In this document: piece by piece, positions 35,844-44,629 of the stretch | Layout of the letters: every line of letters begins with the position of its first letter | How positions within the stretch are numbered: position 1 is the first letter of the stretch | Source of the DNA: Lachnoclostridium sp. UBA5725 | GTDB taxonomy: Bacteria > Bacillota > Clostridia > Lachnospirales > Lachnospiraceae | DNA: 64,000 nucleotides | Assembly (NCBI GenBank): GCA_002419585.1 | Contig: DIGJ01000040.1 | Span: 62,001 to 126,000, forward strand | Direction: 5' to 3' | Made by a program: the position numbers and the translations under genes | The notes under the pieces: generated by a model | What the model was told of the DNA's origin: nothing | Databases searched by the model: none | The model's input: the letters and a program-made list of their open reading frames with translations, nothing else

Positions 35844-37475
35844 TTACATTCCCATAAATAAATTGATGTCATCCTCTACTTCGCCAATGCCTGCTATGCC
35901 AAACGTTTCTACTAATATTTTTGCAACATTTGGTGAGAGGAATCCAGGTAATGTTGGTCCAAGGTGAATATTTTTCACACCTAGATAAAGAAGTGCTAAA
36001 AGAACGATGACTGCCTTTTGCTCATACCATGCGATATTAAAAGCAATTGGTAGCTTATTGATATCATCCAGTTCAAATACTTCTTTTAATTTGAGTGCAA
36101 TGAGCGCAAGGGAATAGGAGTCATTACATTGTCCAGCATCTAATACTCTTGGTATACCACCGATATCTCCAAGGTTTAATTTATTGTAGCGGTATTTTGC
36201 ACAACCTGCAGTAAGGATAACCGTATCTTTTGGAAGCTTATTTGCGAATTCGGTGTAATACTTACGAGATTTCATTCTTCCATCGCATCCAGCCATAACG
36301 AAGAATTTCTTTATGGCACCGGTTTTCACTGCATCTACCACTTTATCTGCAAGCGCAAATACCTGATTATGTGCAAATCCACCCACGATGCTTCCTGTTT
36401 CGATTTCAACAGGAGCCTTACATTTCTTCGCCATTTCAATAATCGAAGAAAAATCTTTTTTGCCATCTTTGTCCGCCTCAATATGGATACATCCAGGGTA
36501 ACCAGAAGCACCGGAAGTAAAAGTTCGATCTTTTATTTCATCACTTTTTGGAGGTACGATACAGTTTGTCGTAAACAAAATTGGTCCATTGAAAGATTCA
36601 AATTCCGTTATCTGTTGCCACCAAGCACCACCATAGTTTCCTACAAAATTATCATAGTTCTTAAACGCTGGATAATAATGCGCCGGAAGCATCTCACTAT
36701 GTGTATAAACATCAACACCAGTACCTTTGGTTTGTTCTAATAACTGCTCCAAATCCGTCAGATCATGACCTGAAATGAGTATACCTGGGTTGTTTCGAAC
36801 TCCAATATCCACACTGGTAATCTCAGGATTACCATATCTGGAAGTATTCGCTTCATCTAACAGTGCCATAGCACTTACTCCATACTCCCCTGTCTTTAAT
36901 GTTAGCGTAACAAGATCTCCAGCTGACAAAGAATCATCCAAAGTGGCTGCCAATGCTTCATAGATAAAGGAATAGATTTCCAGATTTTCTTTGCCAATAT
37001 TAAGTGCATGCTTTGTATATGCCGCCATACCTTTTAATCCATAGGTGATCATTTCTCGCAAAGAACGAATGTCTTCATTTTCTGTTGCTAGTACTCCTAC
37101 CATGGTTGCTTTTGAAAGCATAGAAGCTCTGTCACTTACCTCAAATGAAACCGCATCACCAAAGGTTACTGACGTAACTTTTTTCCTTAATTCATCTCTA
37201 AGTGCAATCATTTTGTTGATTTGCCCTTCGATGGCATCTTCATCAAAATTTGCATTTGTAATAGTGATGAAAAGACTTTTTAGCATTTCATGGTTTACAT
37301 CAGGAATGGAAGCTACTTCTAAATTACCTTTCACAACTACTTGTGAAATGCCTTTTGACACATAAATCAGTAAATCCTGTAGTTTAGCAACTTCTTCCTT
37401 TTTGCCACAGACTCCTTTGATTTCACAACCAGTTCCTTTTGCAGTTTCTTGACATTGAAAACAGAACATACTCAT
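35844..37475 (-). CDS. hcp: Hybrid-cluster protein (hydroxylamine/NO reductase)
   Basis: Class I hybrid-cluster protein, 543 aa, thought to detoxify nitric oxide or hydroxylamine. The N-terminal CX2CX8CX5C set (Cys 5, 8, 17, 23) binds the first cubane and marks the strict-anaerobe class. The C-terminal part carries hybrid-cluster ligands, including HSEMLPAHYYP, FTTNCIVPP, TAGCAKYRYNKL and DAGQCNDSYS. It follows its ferredoxin partner by 84 bp on the same strand and lies near a divergent Crp/Fnr regulator, a common nitrosative-stress arrangement. Confidence 0.96.
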   Translation of the reverse strand: MSMFCFQCQETAKGTGCEIKGVCGKKEEVAKLQDLLIYVSKGISQVVVKGNLEVASIPDVNHEMLKSLFITITNANFDEDAIEGQINKMIALRDELRKKVTSVTFGDAVSFEVSDRASMLSKATMVGVLATENEDIRSLREMITYGLKGMAAYTKHALNIGKENLEIYSFIYEALAATLDDSLSAGDLVTLTLKTGEYGVSAMALLDEANTSRYGNPEITSVDIGVRNNPGILISGHDLTDLEQLLEQTKGTGVDVYTHSEMLPAHYYPAFKNYDNFVGNYGGAWWQQITEFESFNGPILFTTNCIVPPKSDEIKDRTFTSGASGYPGCIHIEADKDGKKDFSSIIEMAKKCKAPVEIETGSIVGGFAHNQVFALADKVVDAVKTGAIKKFFVMAGCDGRMKSRKYYTEFANKLPKDTVILTAGCAKYRYNKLNLGDIGGIPRVLDAGQCNDSYSLALIALKLKEVFELDDINKLPIAFNIAWYEQKAVIVLLALLYLGVKNIHLGPTLPGFLSPNVAKILVETFGIAGIGEVEDDINLFMGM

Positions 37476-37559
37476 ACTTCTTTTCCTCCTTTGATTGACT
37501 TACTCTTATATTTTTAAAATATATTATAGCCGACCATATTACGTAGTAATGGGTTTGTT

Positions 37560-38258
37560 TTATTCAATAATCTTTCCATCGGTTGTAATCGTAACGATTT
37601 GCCAAGGAATAAATTTTCCACTATTTTGTAATGCTCGCTTCGCTGCATTTTCTATACCACCGCAGCAAGGAACTTCCATTCTGACTACTGTTATGCTTTT
37701 TATATCATTGTTTTCAATAATAGCCGTCAATTTTTCTGCATAATCACCTTCATCAAGCTTTGGACATCCGATTAGGGTAATTCTATTCTTGATAAATTTA
37801 TTATGAAAATCTCCATAGGCATATGCCGTACAGTCTGCAGCAATCAATAGATTTGCTTGATTAAAATAAGGTGCATTCACTGGTGCTAATTTTATCTGAA
37901 CCGGCCACTGTGTCAGCTTTGAAGTTATGCTCTTGCTTTCAGAAACCTCTACTTCTACGTCATGATGTATCGCTTTTGAATGTGTTCCAGGGCAACCACA
38001 TGGTGCATTTTCAGCTTGTTTCTTCATCTGATTTTTCTTTACCTCTGCCTCGTTATATTCTGCTGCTTCTCTATTTTCAAATGTAATCGCACCAGTAGGG
38101 CACGTTGGCAAACAATCACCCAGACCATCGCAATAGTCATCTCTTAATAACTTAGCTTTACCATCTACCATACCAATGGCGTCCTCATGGCAAGCTGCTG
38201 CACATGCACCACATCCGTTACATTTTTCTTCATCAATTCTTATAATTCTACGTATCAT
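37560..38258 (-). CDS. Ferredoxin-type 4Fe-4S protein, Hcp-associated
   Basis: 232-aa iron-sulfur protein. An N-terminal di-cluster ferredoxin domain has CNGCGACAAACHEDAIG (residues 14-30), a full set, while the second motif CDGLGDCLPTCPTGAI lacks one Cys (Leu in its place), as usual in this family. The rest (about residues 120-230) has Cys in LLIAADCTAYAYGD and VPCCGGIENAA. It probably delivers electrons to Hcp, encoded 84 bp downstream. First gene of the hcp operon. Confidence 0.88.
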   Translation of the reverse strand: MIRRIIRIDEEKCNGCGACAAACHEDAIGMVDGKAKLLRDDYCDGLGDCLPTCPTGAITFENREAAEYNEAEVKKNQMKKQAENAPCGCPGTHSKAIHHDVEVEVSESKSITSKLTQWPVQIKLAPVNAPYFNQANLLIAADCTAYAYGDFHNKFIKNRITLIGCPKLDEGDYAEKLTAIIENNDIKSITVVRMEVPCCGGIENAAKRALQNSGKFIPWQIVTITTDGKIIE

Positions 38259-38336
38259 AAATTTATCCTCCTAAAGGTATTCAAAACAATCATTGAGTTT
38301 ATGAGCATACTATACTATAATTATTGTATTATGTAT

Positions 38337-38350
38337 GTTGTATTTACAAC
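38337..38350. promoter_or_regulatory. Candidate Crp/Fnr-family operator
   Basis: GTTGTATTTACAAC is a perfect 6+2+6 inverted repeat between the -10-like TATAAT (38316-38321) and the regulator start codon, 78 bp from the divergent ferredoxin-hcp operon. Its position over the expected transcription start suggests autoregulation. Confidence 0.55.
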
Positions 38351-38365
38351 GAAAGTGAGATCTTT

Positions 38366-39025
38366 ATGGAAAACGATACTACTTTATTAAAATCCGTTTC
38401 TTTATTTTCCGGAATCGAAACACATGATCTAGAATCTTTATGTGATTGTCTATCTGCTAAAATCAGGAACTATAAAGCAAATGCAACCATTTTTTCAGAA
38501 GGTGATGCTGCCGAATTCGTAGGCGTTGTATTGTCAGGAGAAGTTCAAGTTGTGAAAGATGATTTCTATGGTAATCGAAACATTTTAGCATTTATCAGCG
38601 AAGGCCAATTATTTGGGGAGGCATTCGCATGTGCTGATATTACCATACTACCAGTGAGTGTTATAGCAACAAGTAAATGTACCATTATGCTTATAAATTA
38701 CAGAAAAATTTTAACTACTTGTTCAAATTGTTGCGAGTTCCATAGTAAACTAATCTTCAACATGCTCCGAGTGGTAGCTAATAAAAATGTAATACTCAAT
38801 CAAAAGATAGAATTTATATCCAAAAGAACGACAAAAGAAAAACTGATGGCATACCTTGCAAGTGAAGCAAAAAAAGCGGGAAGCAACTCATTTTCCATTC
38901 CTTTTAATCGCCAGGAACTTGCAGATTATTTATATGTTGATCGAAGTGCCATGTCAAACGAGTTAAGTAAACTCAGAAATGAAGGGGTCCTCGAGTTTAA
39001 CAAAGATAAATTCAAGTTATTATAG
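38366..39025 (+). CDS. Crp/Fnr family transcriptional regulator
   Basis: 219-aa regulator with an N-terminal cyclic-nucleotide-binding-like jelly roll (AEFVGVVLSGEVQVVKDDFY near residue 47) and a C-terminal winged helix (FNRQELADYLYVDRSAMSNE, near residue 180). Cys residues are present (SLCDCLSA; TTCSNCCEFHS), which could sense redox or NO, but a canonical Fnr cluster is not evident. Divergent from ferredoxin-hcp, suggesting an HcpR-like regulator of that operon. The ORF is open further upstream but without a ribosome binding site. Confidence 0.87.
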   Translation: MENDTTLLKSVSLFSGIETHDLESLCDCLSAKIRNYKANATIFSEGDAAEFVGVVLSGEVQVVKDDFYGNRNILAFISEGQLFGEAFACADITILPVSVIATSKCTIMLINYRKILTTCSNCCEFHSKLIFNMLRVVANKNVILNQKIEFISKRTTKEKLMAYLASEAKKAGSNSFSIPFNRQELADYLYVDRSAMSNELSKLRNEGVLEFNKDKFKLL

Positions 39026-39165
39026 ATTTTATTCACAATATGTAATGGCTGTTTTTGTATTTCATGAATATTTGTTATCATTATATCATCCATGAATATT
39101 TGTTGCAATATTTTGTTTATGAAATACTTATTTTCTAAAATTTGTTATAATGTCCTTGCGAATTC

Positions 39166-39206
39166 AAAAAGCATGGATTAAAACTGATGTTTTATCCATG
39201 CTTTTT
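39166..39206. terminator. Bidirectional terminator
   Basis: AAAAAGCATGGAT pairs with ATCCATGCTTTTT, continued by AAAAC/GTTTT and loop TGAT, between the convergent Crp/Fnr and aminotransferase genes. A and T runs on both sides allow termination in both directions. Confidence 0.82.
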
Positions 39207-39228
39207 CTTATTAATGTATTGATTAAAA

Positions 39229-40515
39229 TTACTTACTTTCTAATATTTTATTTACGCTTACAAGTTTTACACATAGAACGAATAACTTTGCTGTAACCGT
39301 TAATTCTTCTGGTGTTGGGAAGGAAGGTGCTATACGGATATTGGAATCATGCGGATCGATACCATATGGATACGTTGCTCCTGCATTTGTCATAATAACC
39401 CCTGCGTCCTTACATAGCTCGACTATCTTCTTTGCACAACCGTCGAGCGCTTCAAATGATATAAAGTACCCACCCTTTGGTGCAATCCAGCTACCGATAC
39501 CTTTTCCACCAAGTTCTTGTTCCAGAATTTCCAAAACAGCCTCAAACTTAGGTCTTAATATAGCAGCTTGTTTCTTCATATGTTCTTCCATACCAGCCAA
39601 ATCTTTAAAATAACGCACATGACGAAGTTGATTTACTTTATCATGTCCGATTGTCTGTATCGTTAGCTGCTTTCTGATCTCATCCAAATTGGCTTTCGAA
39701 GCGACAATTGCAGCGACGCCAGAACCAGGGAAGCAAATTTTTGATGTAGAGCAGAACTTATAAACCATATCTGGTTTTCCAGCTCTTTCGCATTCTCCTA
39801 ATATTTCAATTAAATGATCTTGATTTTCATCATACAAATGATGAATACAATAAGCATTATCCCAGTAAATTCGAAAATCTTTTGCAGCTGGTTCCAGTTT
39901 TGCAAATCGTCTTACACACTCATCCGAAAAAGTAATTCCTTGTGGATTTGAATATTTTGGTACGCACCAAATTCCTTTGATTGACTCATCTTCCTTTACC
40001 AGTTTTTCAACTACATCCATATCTGGTCCTTCTGGTGTCATAGGAACATTAATCATTTCAATTCCAAAGTATTCGGTAATTGCAAAGTGTCTATCATACC
40101 CTGGAACAGGACACAAAAACTTTACCTTATCAAGCTTCGCCCATGGTGTACTTCCTAGTACTCCATGTGTCATAGCACGGGAAACGGTATCATACATAAC
40201 ATTCAAACTAGAATTACCATAAATGATAACATTCCCTGGTTCTACTTCCATCATATCTGCAAGAAGCTGCTTTGCTTCTTTAATTCCATCTAAAATACCG
40301 TAATTTCTGCAGTCTACGCCTTCTTCACCTTTTAAATTCGTCTTGCTATTTAAAACATCCATCATTTCCATGGATATATCAAGCTGAGCTGCAGCAGGTT
40401 TACCTCTTGACATATCAAGTTTTAAACCTTTTTTCTTTACTTCTTGGTATTCTTTTTCCAGTGCTACTTTCTCTTTCAAAAGTTCTTCTTGCGACATTTC
40501 TACATATGGTGTCAT
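39229..40515 (-). CDS. Aspartate aminotransferase, subgroup Ic
   Basis: PLP aminotransferase transferring the amino group between aspartate and 2-oxoglutarate. The N-terminal LKLDMSRGKPAAAQLDIS and PLP Lys in YKFCSTSKICFPGSGVAAIV near residue 237 define the type Ic family (PF12897-like), distinct from the AspC class. The chosen ATG (MTPYVEM) follows GAGGAGG; the longer ORF has no signal. Substrate is assigned by family and could be another acidic amino acid. Confidence 0.85.
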   Translation of the reverse strand: MTPYVEMSQEELLKEKVALEKEYQEVKKKGLKLDMSRGKPAAAQLDISMEMMDVLNSKTNLKGEEGVDCRNYGILDGIKEAKQLLADMMEVEPGNVIIYGNSSLNVMYDTVSRAMTHGVLGSTPWAKLDKVKFLCPVPGYDRHFAITEYFGIEMINVPMTPEGPDMDVVEKLVKEDESIKGIWCVPKYSNPQGITFSDECVRRFAKLEPAAKDFRIYWDNAYCIHHLYDENQDHLIEILGECERAGKPDMVYKFCSTSKICFPGSGVAAIVASKANLDEIRKQLTIQTIGHDKVNQLRHVRYFKDLAGMEEHMKKQAAILRPKFEAVLEILEQELGGKGIGSWIAPKGGYFISFEALDGCAKKIVELCKDAGVIMTNAGATYPYGIDPHDSNIRIAPSFPTPEELTVTAKLFVLCVKLVSVNKILESK

Positions 40516-40614
40516 ATATGGCCTCCTCATTCCGATTTTTCTTACTAATTTTAGAGTATTCACTTTCATTTGTCAACAATTTATTGTATTAACTTGTTAA
40601 ATTATTCAATTCAT

Positions 40615-41655
40615 TTATGTTTCTTCTGCACAAAACGTTCTTTCATTTCTTTTGCACATTTTTCCAATCAAGCGCACTGGATGATCACCTTCATAAATTG
40701 TAGTAAACAATGCTCTCGAATATTTTATTGTTCCATCTTTATCTTCATACGGAAATTCAACATAATCTCTTTTTTTACCATAAATGAGTTCTTTGTAGAC
40801 ATTAATTGATTCCTTAACATCAATACGAACCGACACATGGTATTGATGCTTCAATTTTTCAATATAATTGTAGATCAATTTTGTTTCATTGCTGCTCCCA
40901 TTTGTAATCTTCATCGTATCTTCCTTAAAATTATATTCAAAAATTGTCTCTTGTGTTAAGCTTTGTAAAATGGAAAAGCGCTCATTTTGCAGATTCAACT
41001 CGTTCACCGTAGTTTTCAATCGCAAATCCATGACAGCCAAACGAACAAATTCAACATATAAAATTCGCCCAATCAAAAATGCTCCAAAAAGAGAAAGGAA
41101 ACTGATTTGATACTTGGTAGGGCTAGCGTCTGTTATAAGTAGCATCATAAGCTGAATCAAGAATAGAGCGGTCGAACAACCTAGATGGATTTTCGTTTTC
41201 ATTAATAAAACGACCGAAATCATGCCATTCAAAATAAAAAATTCATAGAATAGGCCATTTTTTGTTGCATCAATGACAAGAAAAATAACCATTACCAGCG
41301 AAACACAAACATACCAGGAGATTACATATCGAATCCCTATGATTTTATTCTTTTTTAATTTTTTTATCCAAAGGTTATAAACAAACTCATGCAAAACAAT
41401 CACTACTATCATCGCTACTTCTGAACCAAGGTACCATTTTGCATAATAGGAAAAATCTTTCGTAATGAGATTAGCAATAAGATGCAACAACTGAACTGCA
41501 ATCACAAGAATAGAAATTAATTGAATTCGTATAATATTGGTTTCTAGTTTCCTTGATTCTACATATTGTATTTCTTCTGTAGAATACTTTCTCATCTCAG
41601 CTTCTACTTCCACAATTTTCGAAAAATAATTTTTTACATAGCTAATCTTATTCAC
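40615..41655 (-). CDS. Six-TM membrane protein with C-terminal PAS-like domain
   Basis: 346-aa protein with about six membrane segments (residues 40-200) followed by a PAS-fold region (ILQSLTQETIFEYNFKEDTM, then RDYVEFPYEDKDGTIKYSRA, ending HPVRLIGKM). This layout is the front half of clostridial membrane diguanylate cyclases, but the protein stops 15 residues later with no GGDEF. It could be a natural receptor-only form or a truncated cyclase. The start is GTG with GGGGAG upstream. It follows the small protein gene by 12 bp. Confidence 0.6.
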   Translation of the reverse strand: MNKISYVKNYFSKIVEVEAEMRKYSTEEIQYVESRKLETNIIRIQLISILVIAVQLLHLIANLITKDFSYYAKWYLGSEVAMIVVIVLHEFVYNLWIKKLKKNKIIGIRYVISWYVCVSLVMVIFLVIDATKNGLFYEFFILNGMISVVLLMKTKIHLGCSTALFLIQLMMLLITDASPTKYQISFLSLFGAFLIGRILYVEFVRLAVMDLRLKTTVNELNLQNERFSILQSLTQETIFEYNFKEDTMKITNGSSNETKLIYNYIEKLKHQYHVSVRIDVKESINVYKELIYGKKRDYVEFPYEDKDGTIKYSRALFTTIYEGDHPVRLIGKMCKRNERTFCAEET

Positions 41656-41667
41656 CGAATATCTCCC

Positions 41668-41916
41668 CTATTTATCTGGCAACTCATCCTCATCAAATGC
41701 AACAATTACGTAGTATCCCGTCTCGGTCTGTTTGATCTGTTTTACAATTCCACTGGTAGATTTTAGGCGTTCGCGTTCAAAATAGCATCCCGACATAGCC
41801 ACTGCCGGCTCTATAATATAGTGGTAATTAACCGGTGAGCTTCTTTCTAATATTTCAACCGTATCTCCTTCCACTACCAGGCCAGGACGTTCCATTTTAA
41901 ATTCCATTGTACGCAT
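41668..41916 (-). CDS. Small protein of unknown function
   Basis: 82-aa soluble acidic protein; I do not recognise a domain. It begins MRTMEFKMERPGLVVEGDTV and contains SGIVKQIKQTETGYYVIVAF, suggesting a small beta barrel (SH3-like). AGGAGG lies 7 bases before the ATG, and the gene is tightly spaced between the DUF362 protein (10 bp) and the membrane PAS protein (12 bp), so it is real and co-transcribed. Confidence 0.75.
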   Translation of the reverse strand: MRTMEFKMERPGLVVEGDTVEILERSSPVNYHYIIEPAVAMSGCYFERERLKSTSGIVKQIKQTETGYYVIVAFDEDELPDK

Positions 41917-41926
41917 AAAATACCTC

Positions 41927-43048
41927 CTATATAACGATTAATTCATATTCATCCGTACCAATTCCCAGTTTTTTTGCATGTTCAATACAGCTTCTCCAAT
42001 TTGTAGTTGGATGATTGTTATGGAAATGATCATGGTTCTCATGATCGGAATGTTCCTGATTATATTCATCCAGACGACTTCCTGGCATAATCGGCTGTTT
42101 ATTCACCGCATCTGCACAGGCAACATCAAGTGCAACTGGATCAAATGAAGCAAACATACCAATGTTTGGTACGATTGGCACATCATTTTCTGCATGGCAA
42201 TCACAAAATGGAGATACATCTACTACAATGCTGATATGGAAATTAGGTCTTCCATCTAGTACTGCCCAACTATATTCTGCAATCTTTTTGTTTAAAATAT
42301 CATTTGTTTCATCTCCAGCAGCATCCACAGCGTCCATAGGACATACTCCAATACAGCGTCCACAACCTACACATTTGTTTTGGTCAATGCTTGCTTTTTT
42401 ATTTGTAATACTTGGAGCATCATGCGCACAAATTTTTATACAACGTCCACAGCCAATGCACAGATCTTCGATTACATGTGGTTTCCCTGCACTATGCATT
42501 TCCATTTTTCCAGCTCTAGAGCCACAACCCATACCAATATTTTTCAGTGCTCCACCAAAACCAGTTGCTTCATGACCTTTAAAGTGATTCAGCGTAATAA
42601 ATACATCTGCATCCATAATTGCCTGGCCTATTTTCGCTTCCTTTACATATTCACCATTTTTCACTGGAACAAGTGCTTCGTCTGTTCCCTTTAAACCATC
42701 TGCAATAATAACATGGCACCCTGTTTGTAATGGTGAAAATCCATTCTGATAAGCCGCATCTATGTGATCTAGCGCATTTTTTCTACCACCTACATAAAGC
42801 GTATTACAGTCTGTCAAAAAAGCCTTACCTCCAAGATCTTGTACTGCCTTTACCAGTACCTTCGCATAATTAGGTCGTAGAAATGCAAGATTTCCTGGTT
42901 CTCCAAAATGGATTTTGATTGCTGCATACTTTTTTTCAAAATCAATTTCTGAAAGCCCTGCTGTTTTTATTAAACGAGCAAGCTTTTGTGGAAGATTTTC
43001 ATTAAAAGAGGTTCTCATATCTGTAAAATAAACGGTTGCTTTTTCCAT
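41927..43048 (-). CDS. DUF362 domain protein with two 4Fe-4S clusters
   Basis: 373-aa cytoplasmic protein. An N-terminal DUF362 domain (KIHFGEPGNLAFLRPNYA, near residue 48) is followed by a ferredoxin insertion with CIGCGRCIKICAHDAP and CVGCGRCIGVCPMDAV around residues 197-245. A His/Asp/Asn-rich tail (HSDHENHDHFHNNHPTTNW, near residue 338) could bind metal. The electron partner is unknown. First gene of a three-gene minus-strand unit. Confidence 0.9.
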   Translation of the reverse strand: MEKATVYFTDMRTSFNENLPQKLARLIKTAGLSEIDFEKKYAAIKIHFGEPGNLAFLRPNYAKVLVKAVQDLGGKAFLTDCNTLYVGGRKNALDHIDAAYQNGFSPLQTGCHVIIADGLKGTDEALVPVKNGEYVKEAKIGQAIMDADVFITLNHFKGHEATGFGGALKNIGMGCGSRAGKMEMHSAGKPHVIEDLCIGCGRCIKICAHDAPSITNKKASIDQNKCVGCGRCIGVCPMDAVDAAGDETNDILNKKIAEYSWAVLDGRPNFHISIVVDVSPFCDCHAENDVPIVPNIGMFASFDPVALDVACADAVNKQPIMPGSRLDEYNQEHSDHENHDHFHNNHPTTNWRSCIEHAKKLGIGTDEYELIVI

Positions 43049-43173
43049 AGTTTATCTCCTTATCGTTCTATCGACTAGTTAAATTTTTATCTATCATTTT
43101 GAACAGTATAACATATTTGAGGATAATTTTAAAATATAGTTTCACGTACTTTTACGTTCCATTTGTTTTTTGC

Positions 43174-43815
43174 CTAAATATAGGTAAGAATTCCACCGAG
43201 TGAATCTGCAACACCGTACAAAACAGCCTGTAATTTGGTATCTGGTTTAGTCAGATCTGGCACCATAATTGTGCGAATTCCGGCTCTGGTCGCTGCGAGT
43301 ATACCATTGGGAGAATCCTCAATTGCAAGACAATCCTCTTCTCTTTCTTCAATCATACGGCATGCATATTGATAGATATCCGGCATGGGTTTTCCGTTTT
43401 CAACCATGTTCGCACAAACCACATAATCAATTTTATCATAGATACCAATTTCAGTTAAATATAACTTGGCACGATTTTCATCGCTTGCAGTTGCTACCGC
43501 CGTCTTTATTCCTCTAATTCGTAATTCCTCCAATATAAAATCGACTTCCGGTTTCTTATCAATACCACACTTTGATAACTCCTCCTTCATCAATTCCATT
43601 CTCTTAGCTCGAATGTTTGCATAATCAAAGCTTTCACCAAATATCTCTTTTAAATAAGGTCCTGCATATTTTCCAGCAAGGCTTCTTATAGTTAGTGCAT
43701 GCTCACGTTTCATATCAAATCCGAATGCTTTTGCTGCCTGACACCAAGCATTGACCAAATGTTTTTCGGTATCGATTAAGACCCCATCCATATCAAAGAT
43801 AACTGCTTTTACCAT
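43174..43815 (-). CDS. HAD-superfamily hydrolase, beta-phosphoglucomutase-like
   Basis: 213-aa HAD subfamily IA phosphatase or phosphomutase. Motif I is IFDMDGVLIDTEKH (residues 6-19), motif II TAVATASDE, motif III region VENGKPMPDIYQYA and motif IV CLAIEDSPNGILAA. The alpha-helical cap matches beta-PGM/ phosphatase relatives. The ATG chosen follows AAAGGACGG; the longer ORF start lacks a signal. Substrate unknown. Confidence 0.88.
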   Translation of the reverse strand: MVKAVIFDMDGVLIDTEKHLVNAWCQAAKAFGFDMKREHALTIRSLAGKYAGPYLKEIFGESFDYANIRAKRMELMKEELSKCGIDKKPEVDFILEELRIRGIKTAVATASDENRAKLYLTEIGIYDKIDYVVCANMVENGKPMPDIYQYACRMIEEREEDCLAIEDSPNGILAATRAGIRTIMVPDLTKPDTKLQAVLYGVADSLGGILTYI

Positions 43816-44043
43816 GTCATAATTCCGTCCTTTATCTGAATATACTATGATAATAATACAGTAAACACCGTTCTTTGACAAGAAGCTTCATAAATATGGT
43901 TTTGTAAGGTATCTTCATACAGATTCGAAAATTTGTATAAAGATTTGTAACATCGCCATTTTACTGCATATTTTTTCTTGTCGAAATTAGGGTTATATTG
44001 TAGAAAAGAAAATCAATCAAAAAAGGGGGAAAATTAAGAGTCT

Positions 44044-44616
44044 ATGAATTTGATTGAAATAATCATGGTTTCTGCTGGACTCTCCTTAGATGTTTTTGCA
44101 GTCATGATATGTAAAGGGTCCCTAATTTCAAAGATAGATAAGAAAAATATTTTGAAAGCATGTCTGATCTTTGCAATCTGGCAAATCTTTGCTCTGCTTG
44201 TCGGTAATTTAGTAACCGAAATTCCAGTATTTCATGATGCAAGTCAAACTGTATCAAATATGTGGTACACGGCATCGGTCTTTATCTTTGCTATTTTGGG
44301 CGTATACATGATATGTAAGGCAAGAGAAAATAAACCCTTCGAGGAACGATTGCAAAATGATTATCCAACAAAGGTCATTTGCATATGGGCCTGTCTGACC
44401 AGTTTGGACGCGTTTTTTGCTGGGATTGGATTCGGATTTCTCAATACACAAGTCTTGATTGAAGCAGTTTGTCTTCTAATCATTACCGTGCTTTTTGTAT
44501 TCCTGGGAGCCTATACCGGTTATCATTTTGGTTTTAAGCACAAGAAAAATGCGTATATGTTCGGTGGCATTATATTAATTGCTGCTGCACTCGACGTAGT
44601 GATTCGATATTTTTAA
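44044..44616 (+). CDS. mntP: Putative manganese efflux pump MntP family
   Basis: 190-aa membrane protein of six segments with the two conserved acidic membrane motifs of MntP, AGLSLDVFAVMICKG (Asp16) and TSLDAFFAGIGFGF (near residue 120). Exports Mn2+ in characterised relatives; here it is a family assignment. The GGGGG ribosome binding site is unusually far (about 15 nt) from the ATG. No yybP-ykoY manganese riboswitch was recognised upstream. It is 13 bp from the radical SAM gene and likely co-transcribed. Confidence 0.82.
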   Translation: MNLIEIIMVSAGLSLDVFAVMICKGSLISKIDKKNILKACLIFAIWQIFALLVGNLVTEIPVFHDASQTVSNMWYTASVFIFAILGVYMICKARENKPFEERLQNDYPTKVICIWACLTSLDAFFAGIGFGFLNTQVLIEAVCLLIITVLFVFLGAYTGYHFGFKHKKNAYMFGGIILIAAALDVVIRYF

Positions 44617-44629
44617 GGAGGTAAATAGA

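Noticed and set aside
39150..39230. Third copy of the L'-L-R element
   Set aside because: The hairpin shares AAAAGCATG-like sequence but lacks the inner conserved helix, end motifs and L'; an ordinary bidirectional terminator explains it.
43882..44043. yybP-ykoY manganese riboswitch before mntP
   Set aside because: The conserved aptamer motifs of that class were not found in the interval.
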